A DNA stretch of 42,848 bases, taken from positions 1 through 42,848 of the forward strand of contig JAJYJO010000010.1 of the NCBI GenBank assembly GCA_021789435.1, written 5' to 3'. Position 1 is the stretch's first letter, and every line of letters starts with the position of its first letter. Under the pieces are notes generated by a model, which made no database searches, was not told the DNA's origin, and saw only the letters and a program-made list of their open reading frames with translations. Positions 1 through 9,810 of the stretch are shown here, piece by piece. The position numbers and the translations under genes are program-made. This DNA comes from Chloroflexota bacterium (GTDB taxonomy: Bacteria > Chloroflexota > Limnocylindria > Limnocylindrales > CSP1-4).

Positions 1-367
1 GCCCCGGCGATCGCGAGGATCGGCCGCTGCCACGCTGGTCCGGTTCCTGCAGGCCCCGTTCCGATCACGAGGACCGGTCCGGGTGGCTCCTGGTTTCGAT
101 GCCCCTCCGGGCAAGAGGAACCATAGCCGCCGCACTCCCCTCCCCGCCAGCGCCTTATCCACGAGTTGGCGGCGGTCGTGCCGCCGGCGGGAGCACTTTT
201 CCACGGCTCGCCAACACGAATGGCGCGCTGCGGCACCCGGCGGGCCGCGCCCGCGGAGGATTCGAACAGGCGATCTATTGCTCGATCAGGAGCCAGCCTC
301 CGGCCCGGATCTCCCCGCGGCTGGGCCGCCGGCGACGGAGGCCCGGGACGGCCGGGCTGAGGCCGGC
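1..367. other. 367-base stretch with no supported gene
   Basis: Downstream of hflX (minus strand) I see no open frame with recognisable protein motifs and no clean intrinsic terminator. Open frames on the plus strand run through it only because the DNA is GC-rich. A short segment near 253-300 resembles the T-loop and D-arm of a tRNA on the minus strand, but it has no paired T-stem, anticodon arm or acceptor stem, so I do not call a tRNA. Confidence 0.6.
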
Positions 368-1693
368 CTACTCCGGGTCGGACGCGGTCTCGGCCCGCAG
401 CGTCTCGGCCCAGCGGCGACCGGCCGCCTCCAGCTCCCCGGCGAGCACGGGCGCCATGCGGCCCCGCACGCGGACGTCGCGGGCCCGGTAGTCGAGCCCC
501 ACGGTTCCCCGTTCGCGGACCCGGGCCAGCAGCTCCCCGGCGGCGTACGGGACCGCCACGTCGACATCGACCCAGAGCGAGGCGAGCAGCGCCGACAGCG
601 CGGCCCGCAGCGTCTCGAGGCCGTAGCCGCTGAGGGCGCTGATCAGGACGGCCCCCGCGACCGCCGGGCCGGGCAGATCCCCGTCCCGCGCCGCGCGCTC
701 CACCAGGTCTGCCTTGTTGTAGGCGACCAGGCGCGGCTTGTCGCCGGCCCCGAGCTCGTCGAGCACCGTCTGGACGGTGGCGCGGTGCTCGACCGCGTGG
801 GCGTCGAAGGCATCCACGACCTCGATCAGCGCGTCCGCCCGCGTCACCTCCTCGAGGGTCGCCCGGAACGCGTCCACCAGCTGGTGCGGCAGCTTGTGGA
901 TGAAGCCGACCGTGTCGGTCACGATGGCCACCTGGCCCTCGCCCAGGCGGACCTGGCGGCTCGTCGGGTCGAGGGTCGCGAAGAGCCGGTCCTCGGCCAG
1001 GGCGACGTCGCTGCCGACCAGGGCGTTGAGGAGGGTCGACTTGCCTGCGTTGGTGTAGCCGACGATGGCGACGGTCGGCAGGAGGCGCCGATCGCGCCCA
1101 CGGGCGGCCGTCTGGCGCTGCTGGCGGACCTGGTCCACTCGCTCCTTCATCCGCTTGATCCGCTCGCGGATGACCCGCCGGTCGGTCTCCAGCTGGGTCT
1201 CGCCCGGCCCCCGGGTGCCGATGCCGCCGCCCGTTCGCGAGAGGTGCGTCCAGAGCCGCGTCAGGCGGGGCAGCTGGTACTCGAGCTGGGCCAGCTCGAC
1301 CTGGAGTCGACCCTCGTGGGTCCGGGCGTGGAGGGCGAAGATGTCGAGGATCAGCCGGCTCCGGTCGATCACCTTGACGCCGACCAGCCCCTCGAGGGCC
1401 TTGAGCTGGGCCGGCGAGAGCTCGTCGTCCGCGATCAGGACGTCGTAGCCGGTCTCGGAGCGGGCGGCCAGCAACTCCTCGGCCTTGCCGTGCCCGACGT
1501 ACCAGTTCGGATCGACGTGGCGCCGGTTCTGCCACTCGGCGCCGACCACCTCGGCGCCCGCCGTGTCGGCCAGGCTGGTCAGCTCGGCCAGCGATTCCTC
1601 GGCCGTCCAGCCGGGATCCTCGCCGGTGTCGACGGCGACGAGAAAGGCCTTCTCGACGGGGCGCGACAGGTCCACCAGGTGGCTCGGGCACAT
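368..1693 (-). CDS. hflX: GTPase HflX
   Basis: This is the ribosome-associated GTPase HflX, which in other bacteria splits stalled or heat-damaged 70S ribosomes. The 441-residue length is normal. The N-terminal HflX domain comes first, then the glycine-rich family signature GGGIGTRGPGETQLE (about 155-169), a coiled linker, and the GTPase domain. That domain has the P-loop GYTNAGKST (212-220), DTVGF (260-264) and NKAD (326-329). The gene is last in the minus-strand block, 45 bases after miaA, in line with the common miaA-hflX pairing. The ATG has no Shine-Dalgarno sequence, but a TATGCT box ends six bases before it, suggesting a leaderless transcript from its own promoter. Confidence 0.97.
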   Translation of the reverse strand: MCPSHLVDLSRPVEKAFLVAVDTGEDPGWTAEESLAELTSLADTAGAEVVGAEWQNRRHVDPNWYVGHGKAEELLAARSETGYDVLIADDELSPAQLKALEGLVGVKVIDRSRLILDIFALHARTHEGRLQVELAQLEYQLPRLTRLWTHLSRTGGGIGTRGPGETQLETDRRVIRERIKRMKERVDQVRQQRQTAARGRDRRLLPTVAIVGYTNAGKSTLLNALVGSDVALAEDRLFATLDPTSRQVRLGEGQVAIVTDTVGFIHKLPHQLVDAFRATLEEVTRADALIEVVDAFDAHAVEHRATVQTVLDELGAGDKPRLVAYNKADLVERAARDGDLPGPAVAGAVLISALSGYGLETLRAALSALLASLWVDVDVAVPYAAGELLARVRERGTVGLDYRARDVRVRGRMAPVLAGELEAAGRRWAETLRAETASDPE

Positions 1694-1699
1694 GCGTGG

Positions 1700-1705
1700 A
1701 GCATA
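1700..1705 (-). promoter_or_regulatory. hflX: -10 box TATGCT of hflX, probable leaderless promoter
   Basis: On the minus strand TATGCT is followed by six bases and then the hflX ATG. A start point seven bases after the box would be the A of the ATG itself. No convincing -35 hexamer is seen. The box lies in the short gap between the miaA stop and hflX. Confidence 0.5.
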
Positions 1706-1738
1706 GCGAACGCCCGGGCCGGCGCCGGGCGGGGACCG

Positions 1739-2764
1739 TCAGGAACGGTCGACCGTCGAGCCGACGGGGATCGGGACCGCGGGGATCGCCTCGAGGAAGC
1801 CCCGCACCGACTCCATGGCGGCTGCGTCGGGCGCGGCGGCGTCGAGCCAGCGGGTCGCGGGCTCGGCCCGGAACCAGGTCCGCTGGCGGCGGGCGAAGAG
1901 GAGGTTCCGCCGGGCATCCTCCGCGATCGCCGCCTCCGGGTCCAACCGGCCGTCGAGGACGGCGAAGGCCTCTCGGTAGCCGATCGCCGAGAAGGCCGCC
2001 AGGTCCGTCGCATAGCGGGCCTGCAGGCCGGCCGCCTCGTCGAGCAGGCCGGCCGCGAACTGGGCCCTGGCCCGGGCAACGATCCACGCACGATGAACCG
2101 CTGGCTCGAGGCTCAGGCCGAGCCACAGGACCGGTCCTCCGTAGCCCCGCGGCCGGGGCGGCGGCCGGTCACCGGCCAGGAGGGCCACCTCCAGCGCGCG
2201 CAGGACCCGCCGCGGATTGCGCAGGTCGACCCGTGCCGCGGCACCCGGGGCGGCCTCCCGCAGCCGATCGACGAGCGGCGCGAGGCCCTCGCCGGCGAGC
2301 CGGGCCTGGAGCTCGGCGCGCAGTGCCGGGTCGGAGGGGAGGGCGTCGAAGGCGACCCCGCGGGCCACCGCCCGCAAATAGAGGCCGGTGCCGCCGACCA
2401 GGAGGGCGACCCGGCCACGCCCGGCGATCCCCGCCAAAGCGCCGGCGGCGTGGGCGGCGAAGTCGGCGACGCTGAAGGGCTGGTCGGGCTCCACCAGGTC
2501 GAGGCCGTGATGGGCAACCCGCGCCCGCTCGGCCGCGCCGACCTTGGCCGTGCCGATGTCGAGGCCCCGGTAGACCTGGCGGGAGTCTGCGGAGACGATC
2601 TCGGCCGGCCGGCCCTCCGCGGCCAGGCGCTCCGCCAGCCGCAGCGAGAGGCCCGTCTTGCCGGTGGCCGTGGCGCCGGCGATCACGACGAGAGGTGGCA
2701 GCCGCCAGTTTGCCGCGTCCCGGGCCGGCAGCCCGGTCCCCGGGAGCAGGGCGGCTTCGTTCAC
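1739..2764 (-). CDS. miaA: tRNA dimethylallyltransferase MiaA
   Basis: MiaA transfers a dimethylallyl group to N6 of A37 in tRNAs that read codons starting with U. The P-loop GATATGKT (30-37) and the family block SADSRQVYRGLDIGTAK (59-75) are intact, and a C-terminal FARRQRTWFR segment matches the family. The GTG start overlaps the miaB stop (GTGA), so the two are translationally coupled. About 20 residues precede the usual first strand, so a later start is possible but no better start codon is seen. MiaB adds the methylthio group to the product of MiaA, so the gene pair makes ms2i6A37. Confidence 0.96.
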   Translation of the reverse strand: MNEAALLPGTGLPARDAANWRLPPLVVIAGATATGKTGLSLRLAERLAAEGRPAEIVSADSRQVYRGLDIGTAKVGAAERARVAHHGLDLVEPDQPFSVADFAAHAAGALAGIAGRGRVALLVGGTGLYLRAVARGVAFDALPSDPALRAELQARLAGEGLAPLVDRLREAAPGAAARVDLRNPRRVLRALEVALLAGDRPPPRPRGYGGPVLWLGLSLEPAVHRAWIVARARAQFAAGLLDEAAGLQARYATDLAAFSAIGYREAFAVLDGRLDPEAAIAEDARRNLLFARRQRTWFRAEPATRWLDAAAPDAAAMESVRGFLEAIPAVPIPVGSTVDRS

Positions 2765-4404
2765 TCGGCGCCGATCAGCCGGCCGCGCAGGGCGAACGGC
2801 CCGGCGTGCACGATCTCGACGGTCGCCAGCTGGCCCACCAGGTCCGGCCGCCCCGCCAGGTGGACGAGCTTGTTGTGGCGGCTCCGGCCGACCAGCGCGA
2901 GGCTCCCCTCCCCCGCCGGGGCCGGGCGCGGCTCCTGGGGCTCGTCGTGGTCGTGGGCCCGCTGCGGCGCCGGGCCGTCGACGAGGACCTCCACGCGCCG
3001 CCCGAGCCAGGCACGGTTGAGCTCGTGGCCGATCGCCTCCTGGCGGCCCAGCAGCACGTTCAGCCGGCGCCGCTTCTCGGCCGGCGGCACGTCGTCGGCC
3101 AGGCGCTCCGCCGGCGTCCCGGGCCGCGGCGAGTAGGCGGCCGCGAAGACGGTGTCGAAGCGGACGGCCTCGAGCAGGCGGAGCGTCGCCTCGAACTGGG
3201 CCTCCGTCTCGCCGCAGAAGCCGACGATGACGTCGGTCGAGAGGGCGATGCCGGGCACCGCCGCCCGGATCCAGGCCAGGCGCTCGAGATAGTGCTCGAT
3301 CGTGTACTGGCGGCCCATCCGCCGCAGGACCGCGTCGTCACCCGACTGGACCGGCAGGTGGAGCGCCTCGCAGACCGAGGGGCGCTCGGCCATGGCGGTG
3401 ACCAGCCGGTCCGAGAGATCCCAGGGGTGCGAGGTGATGAAACGGAGGCGCGGGATCGCCGGCCGGCCGTCGGCGGTCCGGATCCCGTCGATGGCCCGCA
3501 AGAGCTCGGCCAGGTCCGGCCGCGAGCGCAGGTCCAGCCGGCGGCCGGCAGTCCGCTCGGAGATCACGTGTCCGAAGCGCTCCTCGGCGGGCAGGTCGTG
3601 GCCGTAGCTGTTGACGTTCTGGCCCAGGAGGGTGACCTCCCGGTAGCCGGCCGCGGCCAGGGCCCGCGCCTCGTCGACGATCTCGTCGAAGGGCCGGCTG
3701 CGCTCGGGTCCGCGGCTCAGGGGGACGATGCAGTAGGTGCAGCTCTTGTCGCAGCCGTAGACGATCGGCAGCCAGGCCGAGACGGCCGAATGCCGCTCCA
3801 CCCGGCCCGCCGCGACGGCGGTCGCGCGCGTCGCGGGGAGGTGGTCCGCGGCGCTGACGGCGCGGCCGCCGACGAGGGTGGTGGCGGCGCTCCGGACGGC
3901 GCCGCCGGGTGTCCCGGCCCCCGCCAAACCGAGGCGGGCCACGAGCTCCGGCTCCTCGTCCGGCCGCAGGAAGAGGTCGACGGCCGGGTAGCGACGCGCC
4001 AGGCGGGCCCGGTCCGTCTCGCGGACCGCGCAGCCCGTCAGCACCACGCGGGTCCCGGGCCGGGCGGCCTTGAGGGCGGCCAGCTGGCCCTGCCGCCCGA
4101 TCACCTTCGCCTCGGCGTGCTCGCGGATGGCGCAGGTGTTGATGACGATGAGATCGGCGCACTCCAGCGCCGGCGCCGGGGCGCAGCCGGCGGCGATCAG
4201 GGCGCCCGCCATCTCCTCGGAGTCGCTCCGGTTCATCTGGCAGCCCAGCGTCCAGACGAAGAAGCGGGGCAGGACCAGTTCCTCCGGCAGGAACTCCGCC
4301 AGGCGCGGGTCGGCGATGGCCCCGGCCACCACCGGGCGGCGAGGCGGCGGAGCCGGCGGCAGGTCGAGGACGGGCAGCTCGCGGCCGGACGGACGTTCGA
4401 TCAT
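2761..4404 (-). CDS. miaB: tRNA-2-methylthio-N6-dimethylallyladenosine synthase MiaB
   Basis: This radical-SAM methylthiotransferase converts i6A37 to ms2i6A37 in tRNA. The N-terminal MTTase domain carries three cluster cysteines, C55 (LGCQMNRS), C91 (INTC) and C125 (LTGC). The radical-SAM motif is GCDKSCTYC (C218, C222, C225). A C-terminal TRAM domain follows. At 547 residues it is longer than the usual 440-480. The extra length is an N-terminal Pro-rich leader of about 45 residues, a spacer before the radical-SAM motif and an insert inside the TRAM region. The ATG overlaps the stop of the PHP gene (ATGA). Confidence 0.97.
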   Translation of the reverse strand: MIERPSGRELPVLDLPPAPPPRRPVVAGAIADPRLAEFLPEELVLPRFFVWTLGCQMNRSDSEEMAGALIAAGCAPAPALECADLIVINTCAIREHAEAKVIGRQGQLAALKAARPGTRVVLTGCAVRETDRARLARRYPAVDLFLRPDEEPELVARLGLAGAGTPGGAVRSAATTLVGGRAVSAADHLPATRATAVAAGRVERHSAVSAWLPIVYGCDKSCTYCIVPLSRGPERSRPFDEIVDEARALAAAGYREVTLLGQNVNSYGHDLPAEERFGHVISERTAGRRLDLRSRPDLAELLRAIDGIRTADGRPAIPRLRFITSHPWDLSDRLVTAMAERPSVCEALHLPVQSGDDAVLRRMGRQYTIEHYLERLAWIRAAVPGIALSTDVIVGFCGETEAQFEATLRLLEAVRFDTVFAAAYSPRPGTPAERLADDVPPAEKRRRLNVLLGRQEAIGHELNRAWLGRRVEVLVDGPAPQRAHDHDEPQEPRPAPAGEGSLALVGRSRHNKLVHLAGRPDLVGQLATVEIVHAGPFALRGRLIGAE

Positions 4405-5354
4405 GGCTGGACGAGATTATCCCCGTCCGGCGCGGATGCGGCCGGCGACGGGCCGGATCCCCGCCGGGCCGCCAGCGCGGCGAGCACCGCCCGGCCGTCG
4501 GACTCGGGCACCCAGAGGCCGGCGTGCGCCTCCGCATAGGAGATGCCGTCACCGTGGTAGTCGCTGCCCCCGGTAGGGACCAGCCGCAGCTCGGCCGCCA
4601 CGGCCCCGAGACGATCGACTGTCAGCGCGTCGAAGTGGCGGTAGTGGACCTCGAGGCCGCCGAGTCCCCGCTCGGCGAGCTCGGCGACCAGGTGTCGCCG
4701 CTCGGCCGCGTCGGCGAAATGGGCGAGGACCGCCAGGCCCCCGGCGGCGCTGATCGCCGCGATCGCCTCCGCCGGCCCCAGCCCGGCCCGCGGCACGTAG
4801 GCCGGCCGGCCGCGGGCCAGGAGTCGCTGCATCGCGTCGTCGACGCTCGCGGCGTGACCGGCGGCCACCAGGCAGCGGGCGATGTGGGGGCGCCCGACGG
4901 CGGCCGCGTCGGGGGTCGGCAGGGCCGCGAACTCGGCGTCCACGGGCAGCCCGAGCTCGCGCAGCCGGCCGAGCATCGCCTCGACCCGCCGGCGCCGCTG
5001 GAGGCGCTGCGTCACGAGGGCCGCCTCGAAGGCCCCGTCCGCCGGATCGACCCCCAGCCCCAGGACGTGCAGCTCGCCCTCCCAGAGGCCGGGCACGCCG
5101 GCCGCGACCGCGTTGATCTCCACGCCGGCAAGGAGCTCCGGTGCGTCCGCCGGCGGTCCGGCCACGAGCTCGCGGACGCCGGCCAGCGTGTCGTGGTCGG
5201 TGAGGGCCATCAGGCGGACGCCGGCCGCGCCGGCGGCCGCGACCAGCTCGGCCGGCTCCAGCACGCCGTCCGAGCGCCGGCTGTGGGTGTGGAGATCGAC
5301 CCGCGACGGCCCGGGCGGGACGATCGGCGGCCCGTCCGTGGCCCGATAGGCCAT
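4401..5354 (-). CDS. PHP-domain phosphoesterase (TrpH / RNase AM type)
   Basis: A 317-residue PHP-domain metal-dependent phosphoesterase. Metal ligands are visible in HTHSRRSDG (22-30), TDHDTL (52-57), a central LAHF and a C-terminal GSDYHG. The HTHS-x3-DG form is typical of the YciV/TrpH group, which includes RNase AM and 3',5'-nucleoside bisphosphate phosphatase. It starts 12 bases after the ymdB-like gene with a G-rich ribosome binding site and overlaps miaB. Its neighbours (RNase Y, YmdB-type phosphodiesterase, tRNA modification genes) fit a role in RNA or nucleotide turnover. I considered histidinol phosphatase because the his locus lacks one, but the motif pattern and location favour the TrpH group. 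The substrate is not determined by the sequence. Confidence 0.85.
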   Translation of the reverse strand: MAYRATDGPPIVPPGPSRVDLHTHSRRSDGVLEPAELVAAAGAAGVRLMALTDHDTLAGVRELVAGPPADAPELLAGVEINAVAAGVPGLWEGELHVLGLGVDPADGAFEAALVTQRLQRRRRVEAMLGRLRELGLPVDAEFAALPTPDAAAVGRPHIARCLVAAGHAASVDDAMQRLLARGRPAYVPRAGLGPAEAIAAISAAGGLAVLAHFADAAERRHLVAELAERGLGGLEVHYRHFDALTVDRLGAVAAELRLVPTGGSDYHGDGISYAEAHAGLWVPESDGRAVLAALAARRGSGPSPAASAPDGDNLVQP

Positions 5355-5366
5355 CGCCGGCGCCCC

Positions 5367-6203
5367 CTAGAGCTCGACGACGCGCTGGATGCGCTCGATC
5401 GAGCGGGCTCGCCCGGTCGCGGGATCGACCTCGATCAGGGCGGCGTTGAAGACGACCGGCCCCGAGCCAACCTCGAAGCGCGTCGGCAGGCCGTTGATGA
5501 AGCGCGGCAGGACGGTCCGGGGCTCGAAGCCGATGATGCTGTGGAGCGGCCCCGTCATCCCCAGGTCGCTCTGGTAGGCCGTGCCCCGGGGCATGATCCG
5601 CTCGTCGCCGGTGACGACGTGGGTGTGGGTGCCGACCACCGCGCTGACCCGGCCGTCCAGGTGCACCCCGAAGGCGTTCTTCTCGCTCGTCAGCTCGCAG
5701 TGGAAGTCGACCAGCCGGATCGGCGGCAGCGACTCCGAGGCCTCGTCGAGCAGGCGGTCCGCCTCGGTGAAGGGGTTCTCGATCGGCATCATGTAGGTTC
5801 GGCCCTGGAAGTTGAGGACCGCCAGCTCGGTGCCGTCCGCCGCCTCGAAGACGCCCCAGCCCCGGCCCGGCACGCCGTCGGTGCCGTAGTTGTGCGGCCG
5901 CAGGATCCGCTCGTCGTGCTCCAGGTGCGGATAGATCTCGCGCTTGTCCCAGATGTGGTTGCCGGACGTGATGACATCGACGCCGGCCGCGAAGAGCGCG
6001 TCGGCCGTCGATGGCGTGAGGCCCATCCCGCCGGCCAGGTTCTCGCCGTTGGCGGTGACGAAGGCGAGCTCCAGCTCGCGGCGGAGGTCGGGCAGGAGAC
6101 GCTCGACCGCCTGGCGCCCGGGGCGGCCGATGACGTCGCCGATCATCAGCGCCCGCCAGGGGTGCCCGCTCGGGCGCTCCCGCGGCGCGGCGGGCTCGGC
6201 CAC
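5367..6203 (-). CDS. ymdB: YmdB-family metallophosphoesterase (TIGR00282 type)
   Basis: This belongs to the YmdB family; the Bacillus subtilis member hydrolyses 2',3'-cyclic nucleotides and affects RNA-dependent gene expression. The signature elements are all present: IGDVIGRPGR (21-30), NGEN (52-55), SGNHIWDK (80-87), DFHCELTSEK (166-175) and GTHTHV (191-196). The GTG start directly follows the rny stop with no gap. The protein carries about 16 residues before the first strand, so the ATG at residue 20 is an alternative start. Pairing with rny is widespread in Gram-positive-like bacteria, which supports the call. Confidence 0.95.
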   Translation of the reverse strand: MAEPAAPRERPSGHPWRALMIGDVIGRPGRQAVERLLPDLRRELELAFVTANGENLAGGMGLTPSTADALFAAGVDVITSGNHIWDKREIYPHLEHDERILRPHNYGTDGVPGRGWGVFEAADGTELAVLNFQGRTYMMPIENPFTEADRLLDEASESLPPIRLVDFHCELTSEKNAFGVHLDGRVSAVVGTHTHVVTGDERIMPRGTAYQSDLGMTGPLHSIIGFEPRTVLPRFINGLPTRFEVGSGPVVFNAALIEVDPATGRARSIERIQRVVEL

Positions 6204-7739
6204 CTACTTGGCGTACTCGACGGCCCGCGTCTCGCGGATGACCGTGACTTTGATCTGGCCGGGATAGGTCAGGGTCTGCTCGATCTTGCGGACCACGTCG
6301 CGCGCGAGGCGGCTGGCCGTCACGTCGTCGATCTGGTTGGGCCGGACCAGGATGCGGACCTCGCGGCCGGCCTGGACGGCGAAGCTCCGCTCGACCCCCT
6401 CGAAGCTCTCCGCGATCGCCTGGAGGTCCTCCAGGCGCCGCACGTAGGTCTCCATCGATTCGCCGCGCGCGCCGGGCCGCGACGCGCTGATCGCGTCGGC
6501 GACCTGGACGATCGGCGCCTCCAGGCAGGCGTACTCCACCTCCTGGTGATGGGCCGCGATCCCGTTGATCACCTTGAAGGGGAGGTTGTGCCGCTGGGCG
6601 ATCTGGGCGCCGATCGCCGCATGGGGCCCTTCCACCTCGTGGTCGACGGCCTTGCCGATGTCGTGGAGGAGGCCGCCCATCCGGGAAGCGGCCACGTCGC
6701 CGCCCAGCTCCGCGGCGATGATGGCGGCCAGGCGGCTCGTCTCGACCACGTGGTTGAGCACGTTCTGGCCGTAGCTCGTCCGGAACTTGAGCCGCCCGAG
6801 CAGCTTGATCACCTCCGGTGGCAGGCCCGGCACGCCGGCGTCGTAGACGGCCTGCTCACCGGCCTGGCGGATCACCAGGTCGACCTCGGCCCGGGCCTTG
6901 CCGACGACCTCCTCGATCCGGCCGGGATGGATGCGGCCGTCCTGGATGAGCTTGGTCAGGGCCACCCGGGCGACCTCGCGGCGAACGGGGTCGAAGCCGG
7001 ACAGGACGACCGTCTCGGGGGTGTCGTCGATGATCAGGTCCACGCCGGTCGCCTGCTCGAGGGCCCGGATGTTGCGGCCCTCGCGGCCGATGATCCGGCC
7101 CTTCATCTCGTCCGACGGCAGGTGGACTGTCGTCACGGTGTGCTCGGCGGTGTGGTCGGCCGCCACGCGCTGCATGGCGGTGACGATGATCTCGCTGGCC
7201 TTCTCGTTGGCCTCGTCGCGGGCCTGGCGCTCGATGGACCGGGCAAGCCGCACCGCGTCGTGTTCGGCGTCCTCGCGGACGGCCTCCAGCAGCAGCTCCT
7301 TGGCCTGGCCGGCGGAGAGCCCGCTGACCTGTTCCAGGGCGGCCGTCCGCTCCTGGCTGAGGCGGGCCAGCTCCTCGCGCTGGCGTTCCAGCTCGCGCTC
7401 GCGTTCGATCAGCTTGCGGTCGCGCTGCTCGAGCATGTCGGAGCGTTGGTCGAGCTGCTCGTCCCGCTGGAGGAGCCGGCTCTCCAGGGCGGCCAGCTCG
7501 GTCCGCCGGGCGCGCGCCTCGTCCTCCGCCTCGCGCTGCAGGCGGAGCTTCTCGTCCTTGGCCTCGAGGATCAGCTCCTTCTGCTGGGCCCGGGCCTCGG
7601 CGACGATCCGCGCGGACTTCTCCTGGGCGCCCCGGATCGACTGCGCGGCCAGGAGCCCGCGGCCGACGAATCCAAGGGCGAGCCCGCCGGCGGCGCCCAA
7701 TAGCAGGACGACCGCCAGCAGAGCGGCATTGTCGGGCAT
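6204..7739 (-). CDS. rny: Ribonuclease Y
   Basis: RNase Y is a membrane-anchored endoribonuclease that starts mRNA decay. The 511-residue protein has one N-terminal membrane segment (about 5-25), a long charged coiled coil (about 35-185), a KH domain with [10 protein letters not shown] (214-223), and an HD domain with the catalytic pair in [12 protein letters not shown] (HD at 359-360). The ATG has GGGAGG ten bases upstream. The 197-base gap before it (7740-7936) separates it from recX; a CATAAT near 7884-7889 on the minus strand could be part of a promoter, but no -35 partner is clear. It leads a run of tightly packed genes down to miaA. Confidence 0.97.
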   Translation of the reverse strand: MPDNAALLAVVLLLGAAGGLALGFVGRGLLAAQSIRGAQEKSARIVAEARAQQKELILEAKDEKLRLQREAEDEARARRTELAALESRLLQRDEQLDQRSDMLEQRDRKLIERERELERQREELARLSQERTAALEQVSGLSAGQAKELLLEAVREDAEHDAVRLARSIERQARDEANEKASEIIVTAMQRVAADHTAEHTVTTVHLPSDEMKGRIIGREGRNIRALEQATGVDLIIDDTPETVVLSGFDPVRREVARVALTKLIQDGRIHPGRIEEVVGKARAEVDLVIRQAGEQAVYDAGVPGLPPEVIKLLGRLKFRTSYGQNVLNHVVETSRLAAIIAAELGGDVAASRMGGLLHDIGKAVDHEVEGPHAAIGAQIAQRHNLPFKVINGIAAHHQEVEYACLEAPIVQVADAISASRPGARGESMETYVRRLEDLQAIAESFEGVERSFAVQAGREVRILVRPNQIDDVTASRLARDVVRKIEQTLTYPGQIKVTVIRETRAVEYAK

Positions 7740-7936
7740 CTGTACGTGCCTCCCATCCGGCCGTCGCGGGGCCGGAGGTACGGTGGAAGTTCGGGCGGCG
7801 GCGGCCCGGTGGGCCGGTCGGGGCGGAGCGATCGCCTCGCCCGCCCTCCGGCCGCTTCCGGATGGGACGCCGGCCGCATGTTCGATTATGGGCGCGCCAC
7901 TCGCGATCGCGGCGCTGGGAACGTCTGCGGCGTAGC

Positions 7937-8692
7937 CTACGGCCGGCCGGGCCGAGGGTCAACCGCACGATCCCGTCGGCCTCCTCGGCCGTGTCCCGCC
8001 GGACGGGCCGAGGGTCGGGACGCGGTCGGCCCGGGCTCACCCTCCGTCCCGTCCGGCGCGGGCGTCTCCGGCAGATCGCCCGCCGGCGCCTCCGGCAGGC
8101 GGCCGGCGACCGCCCGGCAGACGTCGGGGTCGAAGCCGTTGCGCGCGAGCAGCGCGTAGGCGCGCTGGCGCCGGACGCGCGGGTCGGTGATCCGGGCGAG
8201 GGCCGCCGAGCGCCGGGCGATGAGGCGCTCCGCGGCGAGCTCGTCGGGGTCCGCGGCGGGCGGTGCCGGGACGGGCGCGCCCGAGGCTTCCGCCCGGCCC
8301 TCGCCGGGAGACGTGGCGCCTTCCCGGCGCGCGGCGAGGACCGCGTCGACCACGTCGCGGTCCACGCCCCGGCGCTGCAGCTCGCGGCGCAGGGCCGCCT
8401 CCCCCCGCGGATGGGCCCGGTCCCGCGACTCCACCCAGGCGCGGGCGAAGGCCGCGTCATCCAGGTAGCCGGCGGCGATCAGCCGCGCCAGGACCTGCTC
8501 CACGAGGGAGGGCACGTAGCCCGCCCCCAGGAGGCGGCCGCGGACCTCGGTGACGGAGCGCGGGCGGGCCTCCAGCAGCCGCGCCGCCGCGTCGAGGGGG
8601 ACCGCCGGGTCCGTGACGCTCGCGCGCACGGCGCGGCGCTCGGCCCGCGTGGGCGGCGACCCGCGACGGCCTCGCCCGGTCCGCTCCGGCAC
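7937..8692 (-). CDS. recX: Regulatory protein RecX
   Basis: RecX binds RecA filaments and limits their activity. The 251-residue protein has the RecX three-helix repeats: a conserved first repeat ([17 protein letters not shown]), a second with [15 protein letters not shown], and a third with ELQRRGVD. A low-complexity Ala/Pro/Arg-rich stretch separates the second and third parts from the C-terminal repeat near residue 190. The tail (from about residue 215) is disordered and Arg/Pro-rich, making the protein longer than the typical 150-220. It begins with GTG six bases after the recA stop, the usual recA-recX arrangement. Confidence 0.92.
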   Translation of the reverse strand: MPERTGRGRRGSPPTRAERRAVRASVTDPAVPLDAAARLLEARPRSVTEVRGRLLGAGYVPSLVEQVLARLIAAGYLDDAAFARAWVESRDRAHPRGEAALRRELQRRGVDRDVVDAVLAARREGATSPGEGRAEASGAPVPAPPAADPDELAAERLIARRSAALARITDPRVRRQRAYALLARNGFDPDVCRAVAGRLPEAPAGDLPETPAPDGTEGEPGPTASRPSARPAGHGRGGRRDRAVDPRPGRP

Positions 8693-8698
8693 CTCTGC

Positions 8699-9769
8699 CT
8701 ACTCGGCCTCTTCGATCCCCTCGACCGGTACCCGGGCATCGCTCATCTTGGCCCGGATCTGGCGTTCGATCTCCGCCTCGATATCGGGGTTCGCCTTGAG
8801 GAAGTCCTTGGCCGCTTCCCGGCCCTGGCCGAGGCGAGTCTCGCCGAAGGTGAACCAGGCACCGGTCTTGGTGACGGCGTCCATCGCCACACCGACGTCC
8901 AGGAGCCCGCCCGCCCGGCTGATCCCCTCGCCGTACATGATGTCGAACTCGGCGACCCGGAACGGCGGTGCCACCTTGTTCTTGACGACCTTGACCCGGA
9001 CCCGCGTGCCGATGGACTCTGTCCCGGACTTGATCGTCTCGATCCGCCGGATGTCCAGCCGGACTGTGGCGTAGAACTTGAGGGCCCGGCCGCCGGGGGT
9101 GGTCTCCGGGTTGCCGAACATCACCCCGATCTTCTCCCGCAGCTGGTTCGTGAAGACCAGGGCCGTGTTGGAACGGCTGACGGCGCCGGTCAGCTTGCGC
9201 AGGGCCTGGCTCATGAGGCGGGCCTGGATGCCGACGAAGGAGTCGCCCATCTCGCCCTCGATCTCCGCCCGCGGCACCAGGGCGGCCACCGAGTCGACGA
9301 CGACGCAATCCACGCCGCCGGAGCGGATGAGGGTCTCGGTGATCTCCAGGGCCTGCTCGCCGGTGTCCGGCTGGCTGACGAGGAGCTCGTCGACGTTGAC
9401 GCCGCAGGCTCGCGCGTAGCCGGGGTCCAGGGCGTGCTCGACGTCGATGAAGGCGGCGGTGCCTCCCCTGCGCTGGGCCTCGGCGAGGATGTGCTGGCAG
9501 AGCGTGGTCTTGCCCGACGACTCCGGGCCGAAGACCTCGGTGACCCGCCCGCGGGGAATCCCGCCGACGCCCAGCGCCAGGTCGAGGGCGATCGACCCGG
9601 AGGGGATGATGTCGACCTGCTGCCGCTCGGCCGAGCCGAGCCGCATGATGGAGCCGCGGCCGAACTGCTTCTCGATGGCCAGGATGGCGGCGTCGACGGC
9701 CTTCGTCCGCTCGCCGTTCGCCCGCTCGCCCGGGCGAGCGTCGGCTCCCCGGTCCCCGATGATCGCCAT
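8699..9769 (-). CDS. recA: Recombinase RecA
   Basis: RecA forms filaments on single-stranded DNA, drives strand exchange and activates LexA-type self-cleavage. At 356 residues it is standard length. Walker [10 protein letters not shown] is at 81-89, the VVVDSVAAL strand follows, and the L2 region and C-terminal acidic end (EGIEEAE) are present. The chosen ATG gives the normal N-terminus and has AGGAG seven bases upstream; the reading frame stays open further 5' but without family similarity. recX follows directly. I see no LexA box of the GAAC-N4-GTTC type in the 41 bases between recA and the small upstream gene. Confidence 0.98.
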   Translation of the reverse strand: MAIIGDRGADARPGERANGERTKAVDAAILAIEKQFGRGSIMRLGSAERQQVDIIPSGSIALDLALGVGGIPRGRVTEVFGPESSGKTTLCQHILAEAQRRGGTAAFIDVEHALDPGYARACGVNVDELLVSQPDTGEQALEITETLIRSGGVDCVVVDSVAALVPRAEIEGEMGDSFVGIQARLMSQALRKLTGAVSRSNTALVFTNQLREKIGVMFGNPETTPGGRALKFYATVRLDIRRIETIKSGTESIGTRVRVKVVKNKVAPPFRVAEFDIMYGEGISRAGGLLDVGVAMDAVTKTGAWFTFGETRLGQGREAAKDFLKANPDIEAEIERQIRAKMSDARVPVEGIEEAE

Positions 9770-9810
9770 CCGTCTGCTCCTGTCGGTGCTGCTGCCGCGG
9801 GGCGAGGGCG

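Noticed and set aside
253-300. tRNA-like fragment on the minus strand (TTCGAAT loop and a GCTC/GAGC arm)
   Set aside because: The T-stem bases do not pair, and there is no anticodon arm or matching acceptor stem. At best it is a remnant.
83-3136. Long plus-strand open frame of 1017 codons opposite hflX, miaA and miaB
   Set aside because: It lies antisense to three well-supported genes, has no family motif and a composition typical of GC-rich shadow frames. The same applies to other long antisense frames, such as those opposite pheT, thrS, rny and murJ.
4401-5354. PHP protein as the missing histidinol phosphatase
   Set aside because: The HTHSRRSDG and GSDYHG pattern and the RNA-related neighbours fit the TrpH/RNase AM group better, and it is far from the his locus.
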